From: Romboutsia hominis
GTDB lineage: Bacteria > Bacillota > Clostridia > Peptostreptococcales > Peptostreptococcaceae
Direction: 5' to 3'
DNA length: 64,000 bases
Assembly: GCF_900002575.1 (NCBI RefSeq)
Contig: NZ_LN650648.1
Location: 496,001 to 560,000, forward strand
This document shows positions 28,176 through 37,010 of this stretch, in pieces; within the stretch, counting starts at the first letter, position 1, and each line of letters opens with the position of its first letter. The position numbers and the translations under genes were made by a program. Below the pieces are notes generated by a model. The model had not been told where the DNA came from, searched no databases, and saw nothing but the letters and a program-made list of their open reading frames with translations.

Positions 28176-28397
28176 GTGAGTAGCAAATTAAGTAGAGTTT
28201 TTGATTGTATGGGAGGAGGAGGATGGTGGATAATAATACTATTCTTCTTGTTCTTAGTTTTCCAAGAATGTTGGAGCGATATATGCATAACTGACTGGAT
28301 TCCATTCCTAATATTATTATTAATAGTGTGTTCATGTGTAGGAGTTAATGATGGAGATTTTGGATGCTGTGAGGCTAACTTCGACTGTGGATGCTAA
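28176..28397 (+). CDS. Mini membrane protein with Cys-rich tail (paralog 4)
   Basis: 73 aa. GTG 28176 is the start: the SD gtagggggga ends 5 nt before it, and the protein then opens SSKLSRVFDCMGGGG like its relatives. An upstream in-frame ATG at 28080 lies in the promoter. The core WWIIILFFLFLVFQECWSDI is nearly identical to that of paralog 6 and close to paralog 5. Then follow TDWIPFLILLLIVCSC and a long tail with GCC and CGC. The leader contains two potential stems, one (ACATAA/TTATGT) closing right at the SD. Confidence 0.75.
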   Translation: MSSKLSRVFDCMGGGGWWIIILFFLFLVFQECWSDICITDWIPFLILLLIVCSCVGVNDGDFGCCEANFDCGC

Positions 28398-28402
28398 ATA
28401 AG

Positions 28403-28436
28403 AAAACAAAAGAGTGCTTTGCATTCTTTTGTTTTT
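28403..28436. terminator. Terminator after paralog 4
   Basis: AAAACAAAAGAGTGC pairs with GCATTCTTTTGTTTT (one G-U), with further T residues. Confidence 0.82.
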
Positions 28437-28478
28437 TTATTTTAAATTATAAAAATAAAAATTATACAAACTAATATC

Positions 28479-28504
28479 ACAAATTTAATTTCTTGCATAT
28501 TATA
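28479..28504 (+). promoter_or_regulatory. Sigma-K-like promoter of paralog 5
   Basis: AC, 15 nt, CATATTATA. It is followed by a 5'-proximal stem-loop GAGT-GAAA-ACTC (28511-28522). Confidence 0.48.
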
Positions 28505-28551
28505 TGTTAAGAGTGAAAACTCAAATTATAATAACAACAGGAGGTAGCAAA

Positions 28552-28737
28552 ATGTTAGATAGATTATTTGGTGGTTGTGATGGTTTCTTTGGAGGTGCTT
28601 GGTGGATAATAATATTATTCTTCTTATTCTTAGTATTTGGAGAACAATGGTGTGAAATAGAAATAGTTGAATGGATACCATTCTTAATATTACTATTAAT
28701 AGTTTGTAGTTGTGGAGAAATTGGAGGAGATTGTTAG
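28552..28737 (+). CDS. Mini membrane protein with Cys-rich tail (paralog 5)
   Basis: 61 aa. ATG 28552 is chosen because aggagg lies 7 nt upstream; an ATG at 28504 sits in the -10 element. It opens MLDRLFGGCDGFFGG, then AWWIIILFFLFLVFGEQW, EIVEWIPFLILLLIVCSC and an Asp/Cys end. It is very close to paralog 6. No terminator is visible before the next promoter. Confidence 0.75.
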   Translation: MLDRLFGGCDGFFGGAWWIIILFFLFLVFGEQWCEIEIVEWIPFLILLLIVCSCGEIGGDC

Positions 28738-28768
28738 TAAAATTAAAAAATAAAAAACATTATGAGTA

Positions 28769-28795
28769 ACAAAAATTTAAAAGATTCATATTATA
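28769..28795 (+). promoter_or_regulatory. Sigma-K-like promoter of paralog 6
   Basis: AC, 16 nt, CATATTATA, a full match to the AC-N16-CATAnnnTA consensus. A leader hairpin TTTTAGAT/ATCTAAAA lies at 28808-28834. Confidence 0.55.
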
Positions 28796-28874
28796 TACTA
28801 TACAAAATTTTAGATTATGTATAGACATCTAAAAGTTAATTCATTAAAAAATTTATCAAAGGGAGGAATTTGTT

Positions 28875-29069
28875 ATGCTAGATAGATTTTTTGGAGATTG
28901 TGGATTTTTCGCAGGTGGAGCTTGGTGGATAATAGTATTATTCTTCTTATTCTTAGCTTTCCAAGAATGTTGGAGTGAGATTTGTATAACTGATTGGATA
29001 CCATTCTTAATATTATTATTAATAACATGTTCTTGTGGAGGTCTTTTCGAAGACGGAGATTGCTGTTAA
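28875..29069 (+). CDS. Mini membrane protein with Cys-rich tail (paralog 6)
   Basis: 64 aa. Opening MLDRFFGDCGFFAGG is followed by the shared core AWWIIVLFFLFLAFQECW, then ITDWIPFLILLLITCSCGG and the tail EDGDCC. SD gggagga lies 6 nt before ATG. The charged turn (ECWSEICITDW) between two helices suggests a hairpin membrane topology with Cys on both sides. A terminator follows. Confidence 0.75.
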   Translation: MLDRFFGDCGFFAGGAWWIIVLFFLFLAFQECWSEICITDWIPFLILLLITCSCGGLFEDGDCC

Positions 29070-29077
29070 TATTTACT

Positions 29078-29113
29078 AAAAAAGCAACGGTGTTAAATAC
29101 CGTTGCTTTTTTT
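29078..29113. terminator. Terminator after paralog 6
   Basis: AAAAAAGCAACGGT pairs with ACCGTTGCTTTTTT and continues into T residues. Confidence 0.9.
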
Positions 29114-29314
29114 TTAATTTAGAGATAAAATATTTACTTATGAAGGTAAATTAATACGCTGTTTTTGGGTATAAAAATTATATTACATAATAAAACTAAT
29201 AAATAATCGTCTTAAAATATTTATAAAATTTATAATATATGGTAAAATTAAAATTTAAGAAAGTAGACGGATTAAACTTTAAAATACATAAAATATGTAT
29301 AAGGAGGAACTAAA

Positions 29315-30325
29315 ATGAAAAGCAACATAACTATAAAAGATGTGGCAAAAAGAGCTGGAGTTTCTATATCTACGGTATCGAGAGTTATAAATGATTCAAA
29401 ACCAGTTACTGATGAAGTAAAGCAAAAAGTTTTAGATGTTATAAAGGAAACAGGTTATATACCAAACCCTCTAGCTCGAAGTTTAGTTACTAAAAAAAGT
29501 CAGCTAATAGGAGTTATAGTACCAGAAGTATCGGATTCTTTTGTAAATGAAATATTAAATGGTATAGAGGAAGTAGCTAAAATGTATGATTATGAGATAT
29601 TATTAGCTAATACTTACTCAAATAAAGAACAAGAATTAAAAAGTATAAATTTACTAAGAGCAAAACAAGTTGAAGGTATCGTTATGATATCTTGGAAAGT
29701 AGAAGAAGATCATATAAACTATATACAAAACTGTGGAATACCAGCAACTTATATAAGTAAAACAGCAAGAAATTATGATATATATACAGTAAGTACAAGT
29801 AATAAAGAAGCTACTTATGATATGACTAAATATCTTTTAGATAAAGGGCATGAAAAAATAGCATTTGTGATGACTAGTAAAGATGATACAGTACTTGAAA
29901 TGGAAAGATTATCGGGATATGAAGAAGCCTTAAATGAAAGAAATATACAATTAGATAAGAGCTTAGTTAAATATGGTGGAACTACTTATGAAGCTGGATA
30001 TGAAAGTATGAAAGAACTACTTGATGAAGGAATAATACCTCATGCAGCATTTGTAACGGGAGATGAAGCTGCAATAGGAGCCATAAATGCAATATGCGAT
30101 GCTGGATATAAAGTACCGGAAGATATATCAGTTGCAGGATTTAATGATGTAAAAATAGCTAATATGTATAGACCAAAATTAACTACAGTACATCAACCAT
30201 TATATGATATGGGAGCTGTAGCTATAAGAATGGTAATCAAAATGATAAATAAAGAACAGTTAGACGAAAAGAAAATAGAATTACCATACAGAATAGTTGA
30301 AAGAGAAAGTGTAATAGAAAGATAA
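29315..30325 (+). CDS. LacI-family transcriptional regulator
   Basis: 336 aa. The N-terminal LacI helix-turn-helix and hinge (residues 5-60; TIKDVAKRAGVSISTVSRVI, then NPLARSLV) precede a periplasmic-binding-protein-like effector domain (LIGVIVPEVSDSFVNEIL near 65-85, GDEAAIGAINAI near 245, ISVAGFNDVKIANMYRP near 275). It fits CcpA/RegA-type regulators in general, but the effector cannot be read. It lies directly upstream of the hut operon but is separated from it by a 23-bp terminator, so a role in histidine control is only a possibility. SD aaggagga precedes ATG. Confidence 0.9.
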   Translation: MKSNITIKDVAKRAGVSISTVSRVINDSKPVTDEVKQKVLDVIKETGYIPNPLARSLVTKKSQLIGVIVPEVSDSFVNEILNGIEEVAKMYDYEILLANTYSNKEQELKSINLLRAKQVEGIVMISWKVEEDHINYIQNCGIPATYISKTARNYDIYTVSTSNKEATYDMTKYLLDKGHEKIAFVMTSKDDTVLEMERLSGYEEALNERNIQLDKSLVKYGGTTYEAGYESMKELLDEGIIPHAAFVTGDEAAIGAINAICDAGYKVPEDISVAGFNDVKIANMYRPKLTTVHQPLYDMGAVAIRMVIKMINKEQLDEKKIELPYRIVERESVIER

Positions 30326-30376
30326 TAAAAAAGTGTCTTAAAATAATACTAGCATTATTTTAAGACACTTTTTTAT
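30325..30376. terminator. Terminator after the LacI-type gene
   Basis: 23-bp perfect stem with a 6-nt loop (ACTAGC), T-rich on the 3' side. Confidence 0.92.
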
Positions 30377-30389
30377 TATAGCTATATCA

Positions 30390-30479
30390 TATAATTTTAA
30401 TTATTATTAAGGAGGATTGCATAAAAAAGTATAGAAGTCTTTTAAATAGAATATATTTTTACATTGGGGAGGTTACGCT
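30390..30479 (+). promoter_or_regulatory. hut operon promoter and leader with an orphan SD
   Basis: TATAAT at 30390-30395. A strong SD AAGGAGGA at 30409-30416 has no ATG, GTG or usable TTG behind it. An ATA at 30421 would open a 22-codon frame that runs over the hutH start and stops at 30489. The hutH SD itself is GGGGAGG at 30466-30472. Confidence 0.4.
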
Positions 30480-32048
30480 GTGGGGATAATTACACTAAAT
30501 GGAAATGATTTAACCATAGAAGATGTTGTAAAAGTAGCAAGGAATGATTATAAGGTAAAGCTTAGTAAGGAAGCTATAGATAATATTCAAAAATCTAGAG
30601 CTTTAGTAGATAAATTCGTGAAAGAAGATAAAGTATCTTATGGAATAACTACAGGCTTTGGAAGATTTTCAGATATAGTTATATCTAAAGATGACGCAAA
30701 AGAATTACAAAGAAATTTAATTATAAGTCATTCTTGTGGAGTGGGAAATCCACTAGACGAAGAAATAGTAAGAGCTATTATGCTACTTAGAATAAATGCT
30801 TTGTCAAAGGGATATTCAGGGATAAGATTACAAACATTAGAAGTATTAATAAGTATGGTAAATGAAGGAGTACATCCTATAATACCAGAGAAAGGTTCAC
30901 TTGGTGCATCTGGAGATTTAGCGCCACTATCTCATATGGTTTTAACTATGATAGGAGAAGGTGAAGCTATATATAAAGGTGAAAGATTACCTTCAAAAGA
31001 AGCAATGAAAAAAGCAAACATAGATATATTAGAAGACTTATCTTATAAAGAAGGTTTAGCTCTTATAAATGGAACACAAGTTATGACGGCAATAGGTTTA
31101 TTAACACTATATGACTCCATAAATCTATTAAAGCATGCAGATATAGCATTAGCTTTAACTATGGAAGGTTTAAATGGAATATCTTGTGCAATGGACGAGA
31201 AGGTTCATAGAGTAAGACCACATAAAGGTCAAATAAATACAGCTAAAAATATATTAAATATAGTTAAAGATAGTGAAATGACAACAAAACAAGGAGAAAT
31301 AAGAGTACAAGATGCATATTCATTAAGATGTTCTCCTCAAATACATGGTGCTAGCAAAGATGCTATAGAATATGTTAAAAATAAAGTAAATATAGAGATC
31401 AACTCAGTAACAGACAACCCAATAATATTTCCAAATCAAGAAGAAGTTATATCAGGTGGAAACTTCCACGGACAACCAATGGCATTAGCTTTTGATTTTT
31501 TATCAATAGCATTAGCAGAGATAGCTAATATATCAGAAAGAAGATTAGAAAAATTAGTAAACCCAGCAATAAATCATAATTTGCCAGCATTTTTAGTAAA
31601 TAAAGGTGGATTAAACTCAGGATTTATGATTGTGCAGTATAGTGCAGCATCTCTAGTATCTGAAAACAAAGTTTTAGCACATCCAGCAAGTGTAGATTCA
31701 ATACCATCATCAGCAAATCAAGAAGATCATGTTTCTATGGGAACTATAGCAGCTAGAAAAGCAAGAGAAATAATGAAAAATACTAGAAAAGTATTATCAA
31801 TGGAAATATTAGGAGCAGTCCAAGCCATAGATTTAAGAGAAAATAATAATTTAGGAGTAGGAAGTAAGGCTGCCTATAAAGTTGTGAGAGATAATATACC
31901 ATTTGTTGATAAAGATAGGATAATGTATAAAGATATTGATAAATGCGAAGATATAATAATTTCAAATTTAATAATTGATAAAGTAGAAGAAGCTATAGAA
32001 GAAGATATTTTAGTAAATGAAGAAATTCCAGAAGTAAGTTTTATATAA
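30480..32048 (+). CDS. hutH: Histidine ammonia-lyase
   Basis: First step of histidine breakdown, L-histidine to trans-urocanate plus ammonia. The MIO cofactor triad Ala143-Ser144-Gly145 is visible in GSLGASGDLAPLSH. YGITTGFGRF, NGTQVMTAIG and the C-terminal SANQEDHVSMG region are typical. Length is 522 aa, slightly above the usual 500-510. The start is GTG 30480 after ggggagg. It is the first gene of hutH-hutU-ftcD-hutI-fchA. Confidence 0.96.
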   Translation: MGIITLNGNDLTIEDVVKVARNDYKVKLSKEAIDNIQKSRALVDKFVKEDKVSYGITTGFGRFSDIVISKDDAKELQRNLIISHSCGVGNPLDEEIVRAIMLLRINALSKGYSGIRLQTLEVLISMVNEGVHPIIPEKGSLGASGDLAPLSHMVLTMIGEGEAIYKGERLPSKEAMKKANIDILEDLSYKEGLALINGTQVMTAIGLLTLYDSINLLKHADIALALTMEGLNGISCAMDEKVHRVRPHKGQINTAKNILNIVKDSEMTTKQGEIRVQDAYSLRCSPQIHGASKDAIEYVKNKVNIEINSVTDNPIIFPNQEEVISGGNFHGQPMALAFDFLSIALAEIANISERRLEKLVNPAINHNLPAFLVNKGGLNSGFMIVQYSAASLVSENKVLAHPASVDSIPSSANQEDHVSMGTIAARKAREIMKNTRKVLSMEILGAVQAIDLRENNNLGVGSKAAYKVVRDNIPFVDKDRIMYKDIDKCEDIIISNLIIDKVEEAIEEDILVNEEIPEVSFI

Positions 32049-32069
32049 AGCACTATAAGGAGGATGCTA

Positions 32070-34109
32070 ATGGAGAAAACATTAAATATTTTAAATCAAG
32101 AAATATTTGAAGGAATGTCTATAAAAATTAATGAAATACCTAAAGATAATTGTGAATTTATTAAAGGAATAAGAAGAGCGCCAAAAAGAGAGGCAAAACT
32201 ATCTAAAGAGGATATAAAGTTAGCGCTTAAAAATGCATTAAGATATATACCTGAAAATTATCATGAAGAATTAGCACCAGAGTTTTTAAAAGAACTAATG
32301 ACAATGGGAAGAATATATGGATATAGATTTAGACCAAAAGGAAATATAAAAGGAAAATCTATAGAAGAGTATGAAGGAAAATGTATAGAAGGTAAAGCCT
32401 TTCAGGTTATGATAGATAATAACCTAGATTTTGATATAGCTCTTTATCCATATGAGCTTGTAACTTATGGAGAAACAGGGCAAGTGTTTCAAAATTGGAT
32501 GCAATATGTACTGGTTAAAGAGTATCTAAAATTTTTAACTGAAGATCAAACATTAGTTATACAATCTGGCCATCCATTAGGTCTTTTTAAGTCAAAACCA
32601 GATGCCCCAAGAGTAATACTTACAAATGGTCTTATGATAGGAATGTTTGATAACCAAGAAGAATGGAAAAGAGCAGCTGCTATAGGTGTTTCAAATTATG
32701 GACAGATGACAGCTGGAGGATGGATGTATATAGGTCCGCAAGGAATCGTTCATGGAACTTATTCAACACTTTTAAATGCAGGAAGATTAGTACTAGGTTT
32801 AGGGAAGGAAGAAGATTTAAAAGGCAAACTATTTGTAACTTCGGGTCTTGGAGGAATGAGTGGTGCTCAAGGTAAGGCTATAGAAATTGCTGGTGGAGTA
32901 GGTATAATAGCTGAAGTTGATTATTCAAGAATAGAAACAAGATATAATCAAGGTTGGGTTAGTAAAATTGCTAATACCTGTGAAGAAGCATTTAATTTAG
33001 CGAAGGAGTATATGGACAAAAGAAAAGAATGTGCCATTGCATATCATGGAAATATAGTAGATTTATTAGAATATGCTGTTAATAATAACATATTTATAGA
33101 CTTACTTTCTGACCAAACATCTTGTCATGCTGTTTATGATGGAGGATACTGCCCACAAGGTATTACATTTGAAGAAAGAACAGAGCTTTTAGATAAGAAT
33201 AAAACTAGATTTATAGAACTTGTAAATAAAACTCTAGTAAATCATTTTAATTTGATAAAAGAACTTAATAAAAGAGGAACATATTTCTTTGATTATGGTA
33301 ACAGTTTTATGAAAGCTATATATGATGCAGGGTGTAAGGAAATATCAAAAAATAAAGTAGATGAAAAAGATGGATTTATATTCCCATCATATGTTGAAGA
33401 TATACTAGGGCCTCAATTGTTTGACTATGGATATGGTCCATTTAGATGGGTATGCCTATCAGGAAAAGAAGAAGACTTAGAAAAAACAGATAAAGCAGCG
33501 ATGGAGATAATAGATCCAGACAGAAGATATCAAGATAGAGATAACTGGATATGGATAAGAGATGCAAAGAAAAACGCTTTGGTTGTAGGTACTCAAGCTA
33601 GAATATTATATCAAGATGCTATGGGAAGAACTAACATTGCACTTAAATTTAATGACATGGTAAGAAAAGGTGAAATAGGACCAGTAATGTTAGGTAGAGA
33701 TCACCATGATGTGTCAGGTACAGATTCTCCATTTAGAGAGACATCAAATATAAAAGATGGAAGTAATATAATGGCTGATATGGCAACTCATTGTTTTGCA
33801 GGTAATTGTGCAAGAGGAATGAGTTTGGTAGCTCTTCACAATGGAGGAGGAGTTGGTATAGGTAAATCTATAAATGGCGGGTTTGGAATGGTATTAGATG
33901 GATCTTTAAGAGTTGACGATATATTAAGAAGTTCTATGCCTTGGGATGTTATGAGTGGTGTTGCAAGAAGAGCATGGGCTAGAAATGAAAACTCTATAAG
34001 TACAGTTATTGAATATAATAAAATGTGTAAAGGCAAAGATCATATAACATTACCATATTTGGTAGAGGAAGAAGTTATAGATGAGATTATAGAGAATTTA
34101 AATTTTTAG
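32070..34109 (+). CDS. hutU: Urocanate hydratase
   Basis: Converts urocanate to imidazolonepropionate using NAD+ as electrophile. 679 aa, about 120 residues longer than the common 550-residue urocanase, consistent with the long clostridial form. Markers are GRIYGYRFRPKG near the N-terminus, SGHPLGLF, NYGQMTAGGWMYIGPQGIVHGT, the NAD loop GLGGMSGAQGKA, DQTSCHAVYDGGYCPQG with the conserved Cys, and GRDHHDVSGTDSPFRET. ATG 32070 is preferred (aaggagg 6 nt upstream); the in-frame ATG at 32064 abuts the SD. Confidence 0.94.
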   Translation: MEKTLNILNQEIFEGMSIKINEIPKDNCEFIKGIRRAPKREAKLSKEDIKLALKNALRYIPENYHEELAPEFLKELMTMGRIYGYRFRPKGNIKGKSIEEYEGKCIEGKAFQVMIDNNLDFDIALYPYELVTYGETGQVFQNWMQYVLVKEYLKFLTEDQTLVIQSGHPLGLFKSKPDAPRVILTNGLMIGMFDNQEEWKRAAAIGVSNYGQMTAGGWMYIGPQGIVHGTYSTLLNAGRLVLGLGKEEDLKGKLFVTSGLGGMSGAQGKAIEIAGGVGIIAEVDYSRIETRYNQGWVSKIANTCEEAFNLAKEYMDKRKECAIAYHGNIVDLLEYAVNNNIFIDLLSDQTSCHAVYDGGYCPQGITFEERTELLDKNKTRFIELVNKTLVNHFNLIKELNKRGTYFFDYGNSFMKAIYDAGCKEISKNKVDEKDGFIFPSYVEDILGPQLFDYGYGPFRWVCLSGKEEDLEKTDKAAMEIIDPDRRYQDRDNWIWIRDAKKNALVVGTQARILYQDAMGRTNIALKFNDMVRKGEIGPVMLGRDHHDVSGTDSPFRETSNIKDGSNIMADMATHCFAGNCARGMSLVALHNGGGVGIGKSINGGFGMVLDGSLRVDDILRSSMPWDVMSGVARRAWARNENSISTVIEYNKMCKGKDHITLPYLVEEEVIDEIIENLNF

Positions 34110-34190
34110 CAAATTATTATAGAAAATATTAACCACATAATAAATTTTAAATTCTATATAAAACATATAAAGTTATAGGGGGGGAAGTAT

Positions 34191-35084
34191 ATGGCCGTAG
34201 TTCAATGCGTACCAAATTTTAGTGAAGGAAGAGATTTAGACAAAATAGAGAAAATAGTAGAACCACTAAGAAAAAAAGAAGGTGTAAAGCTATTAAACTA
34301 TGAAGCTGATAAAAATTACAATAGACTGGTTGTAACAGTTATAGGAGAACCACAACAAGTTAAAAAGGCAGTGTTTGAGTCTATAGAAGTTGCTAAAAAT
34401 ATAATAGATATGAATAATCATAAGGGGCAACATTCAAGATTTGGTGCAACTGATGTTTGTCCATTTATACCTATAAAAGATATGACTATGGAGGATGCTG
34501 TCAATTTAGCTAAAGAACTTGGAAGAGAAGTTTCAGATAAATTAAGTATACCAGTATTTTTATATGAAGATGCAGCGACAAAACCTGATAGACAAAATCT
34601 TGCTAACGTAAGAAAAGGAGAATTTGAAGGTTTAGATGAAAAGCTAAAAGATAGCAATTGGATACCTGATTTTGGAGAAGCTAAAAAGCATGAAAGCGCA
34701 GGTGCAATAGCTATAGGTGCTAGGAGACCTCTTATTGCATATAATATAAACCTTGATACTGATAACATAGAAATTGCAAATAAAATAGCTAAAACTATTA
34801 GACACTCAAGCGGAGGTTATAGGTATATAAAAGCGGGACCTGTTGAAATACCAGAAAGAAAAATCACTCAAGTAACGATGAATCTAACTGATTACACAAA
34901 AACTAGTATGTATAGGGCTTTTGAAGCTGTAAAAATGGAAGCTAGAAGGTTTGGAGTAAATGTTACTGGAAGTGAAGTAGTAGGACTTTGCCCTATGGAG
35001 GCACTTATAGATGTTGCTTCTTATTATTTAGGATTAGAAAACTTTGATTTAGAAAAAGTATTAGAAACTAGTTTGATGGAGTAA
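34191..35084 (+). CDS. ftcD: Glutamate formimidoyltransferase
   Basis: Transfers the formimino group from N-formimino-L-glutamate to tetrahydrofolate. 297 aa: the transferase domain only (VVQCVPNFSEGRDLDKI start, GQHSRFGATDVCPFIP, IGARRPLIAYN, EVVGLCPMEALIDVA). The cyclodeaminase that is fused to it in animals is encoded separately as fchA. The SD is taggggggggaa, one of the G-richest in the window. An 81-nt gap separates it from hutU. It makes the pathway tetrahydrofolate-linked, giving glutamate plus 5-formimino-THF rather than formamide. Confidence 0.94.
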   Translation: MAVVQCVPNFSEGRDLDKIEKIVEPLRKKEGVKLLNYEADKNYNRLVVTVIGEPQQVKKAVFESIEVAKNIIDMNNHKGQHSRFGATDVCPFIPIKDMTMEDAVNLAKELGREVSDKLSIPVFLYEDAATKPDRQNLANVRKGEFEGLDEKLKDSNWIPDFGEAKKHESAGAIAIGARRPLIAYNINLDTDNIEIANKIAKTIRHSSGGYRYIKAGPVEIPERKITQVTMNLTDYTKTSMYRAFEAVKMEARRFGVNVTGSEVVGLCPMEALIDVASYYLGLENFDLEKVLETSLME

Positions 35085-35088
35085 TGGT

Positions 35089-36354
35089 ATGATAGCAGAT
35101 TTGATTATAAAAAACATTGGTAAATTAGCTACTTGTAAAAGTGATGAAACTAAAAGTAAAAAAGATATGAGCAATATAGAAATGATAGAAGATGCATATA
35201 TATCAATAAAAGATGGTAAATTCATTTCAATAGGAAGTAAAGATGATTATCATAGCATGATAGATGAAAAAACAGAGGTAGTAGATGCAAATGGTTTATT
35301 AGTAACACCAGGGCTTATAGATTCACATACTCATTTAGTGCATGGCGGATCAAGAGAAAATGAATTTTATAAGAAACTTTTGGGTGTTTCTTATATAGAT
35401 ATATTAAAACAAGGTGGAGGAATTTTAAGCACGGTTAATGCTACTAAAATATCTACTAAAGAAGAATTATACGATAAAGCTAAAAAAAGCTTAGATAGAA
35501 TGTTAGAGTTTGGAGTGACAACAGTAGAAGCTAAGAGTGGTTATGGATTAGAATTAGATACAGAAATAAAACAACTTGAAGTTGCAAAAGAGTTAGATAA
35601 TGATCATCCTATAGATTTAGTACATACATATTTAGGAGCACATGCTATACCGTTAGAATATAGAGAAAATCATGATGAGTTTATATTTAAAATATTAGAA
35701 GACATGAAGAAGATAAAGGAATTAGATTTAGCTGAATTTTGCGATGTATTTTGTGAAGATAGTGTATTTTCAATAGAAGAAAGTGAATTAATACTTAAAA
35801 AGGCAAAGGAATGTGGATATAAACTAAAAATTCATGCTGATGAGATTGTATCACTAGGAGGAGCAGAGCTTTCTGCAAAATTAGGCTGTATATCAGCCGA
35901 CCATTTAATGGCAGCTAGTGAAGATGGTATTAAAATGATGGCAAAAGAAAATGTAGTAGCTAATATTCTTCCAGCAACATCATTTAATTTAAATAAATCA
36001 TATGCAAATGCAAGAAAAATGATAGATTTAGGTGTTAGAGTAGCTATATCTAGTGATTATAATCCAGGGAGTTGTCCAAGTGAAAATCTTCAATTTGCAA
36101 TGCAATTAGGATGTTTAGGATTGAAAATGACTCCAAATGAAGTTTTAAATGCAGTAACTATTAATGCATCGTATTGTATTGATAGGCAATATGAAATAGG
36201 ATCAATAGAAGTCGGTAAAAGAGCAGATTTTGTTATATTTGATTCTCCTAATATAGAATACTTAATGTATCACTTTGGAATAAACCATGTAGATAGAGTT
36301 TATAAAGATGGAAAACTAGTAGTAAAAGATAAGCGTGTATGTTATAACAATTAA
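35089..36354 (+). CDS. hutI: Imidazolonepropionase
   Basis: Metal-dependent amidohydrolase opening imidazolonepropionate to N-formimino-glutamate. 421 aa. The HxH metal motif is in GLIDSHTHLVHGGSREN, a later His is in LGAHAIP, another in KIHADEI, and the late Asp is in ISSDYNPGSCPS. A Lys/Ser/Asp-rich insert (about 18-32) lengthens the N-terminal strand region. The start lies 4 nt after the ftcD stop, so it is translationally coupled. Confidence 0.95.
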   Translation: MIADLIIKNIGKLATCKSDETKSKKDMSNIEMIEDAYISIKDGKFISIGSKDDYHSMIDEKTEVVDANGLLVTPGLIDSHTHLVHGGSRENEFYKKLLGVSYIDILKQGGGILSTVNATKISTKEELYDKAKKSLDRMLEFGVTTVEAKSGYGLELDTEIKQLEVAKELDNDHPIDLVHTYLGAHAIPLEYRENHDEFIFKILEDMKKIKELDLAEFCDVFCEDSVFSIEESELILKKAKECGYKLKIHADEIVSLGGAELSAKLGCISADHLMAASEDGIKMMAKENVVANILPATSFNLNKSYANARKMIDLGVRVAISSDYNPGSCPSENLQFAMQLGCLGLKMTPNEVLNAVTINASYCIDRQYEIGSIEVGKRADFVIFDSPNIEYLMYHFGINHVDRVYKDGKLVVKDKRVCYNN

Positions 36355-36368
36355 AGGATGGGGAAAGT

Positions 36369-37010
36369 ATGAAATTAATAGATATGAGTTTAAATGAATT
36401 TTCTGATGAAGTAGATTCTAGCTCACCAGCTCCTGGTGGAGGTTCAGTAGCTGCTTTAGCTAGTAATATAGGGGTAGGACTTTGCAAAATGATGGCTCAT
36501 TTAAGTTTTGGAAAGAAAAAATATGAAAATTTAGATGAAGCTATAAGAATAGAATTTGTAAATATATTTAATCAACTATCAGATATAAGGCAAGAACTAG
36601 TAAACTTAGTTGATAAAGATACAGAAGCATTTAATGAAGTTATGAAGGCTTTAAAAATGCCTAAAAATAGTGAGGAAGAAATAAAAAATAGAAATAGTGC
36701 AATTCAAGATGCAACTTTATTTTCAATAGAAGTTCCGTATAAGACAGCAGAATTATCACTAGAAGCATTAAAATTAGTAGATTATATAGCTACTTATGGA
36801 AATCAAAATGCCATAACAGATATAGGTGTAGGGACATTAATGATTTATACAGGGTTAGAAGGTGCTATACTTAATGTAAAGGTAAATTTATCTAGTATTA
36901 AGGATGATAATACAAAAAATCACTATACTAAATGTTGTGGTGAAATATTAGAGCTAGGAAATAAGATTAAAGATAAGGTAATAGAGGATATACATTCTAA
37001 AATAAGTTAA
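36369..37010 (+). CDS. fchA: Formimidoyl-THF cyclodeaminase
   Basis: Converts 5-formimino-THF to 5,10-methenyl-THF and ammonia, closing the folate branch of histidine degradation. The 213-aa all-helical protein has the signature SSPAPGGGSVAALASNIG near the N-terminus and KMMAHLSFGKKKYE. It is 14 nt after hutI with SD ggatgggga. The methenyl-THF can feed C1 metabolism. A strong terminator ends the operon. Confidence 0.93.
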   Translation: MKLIDMSLNEFSDEVDSSSPAPGGGSVAALASNIGVGLCKMMAHLSFGKKKYENLDEAIRIEFVNIFNQLSDIRQELVNLVDKDTEAFNEVMKALKMPKNSEEEIKNRNSAIQDATLFSIEVPYKTAELSLEALKLVDYIATYGNQNAITDIGVGTLMIYTGLEGAILNVKVNLSSIKDDNTKNHYTKCCGEILELGNKIKDKVIEDIHSKIS

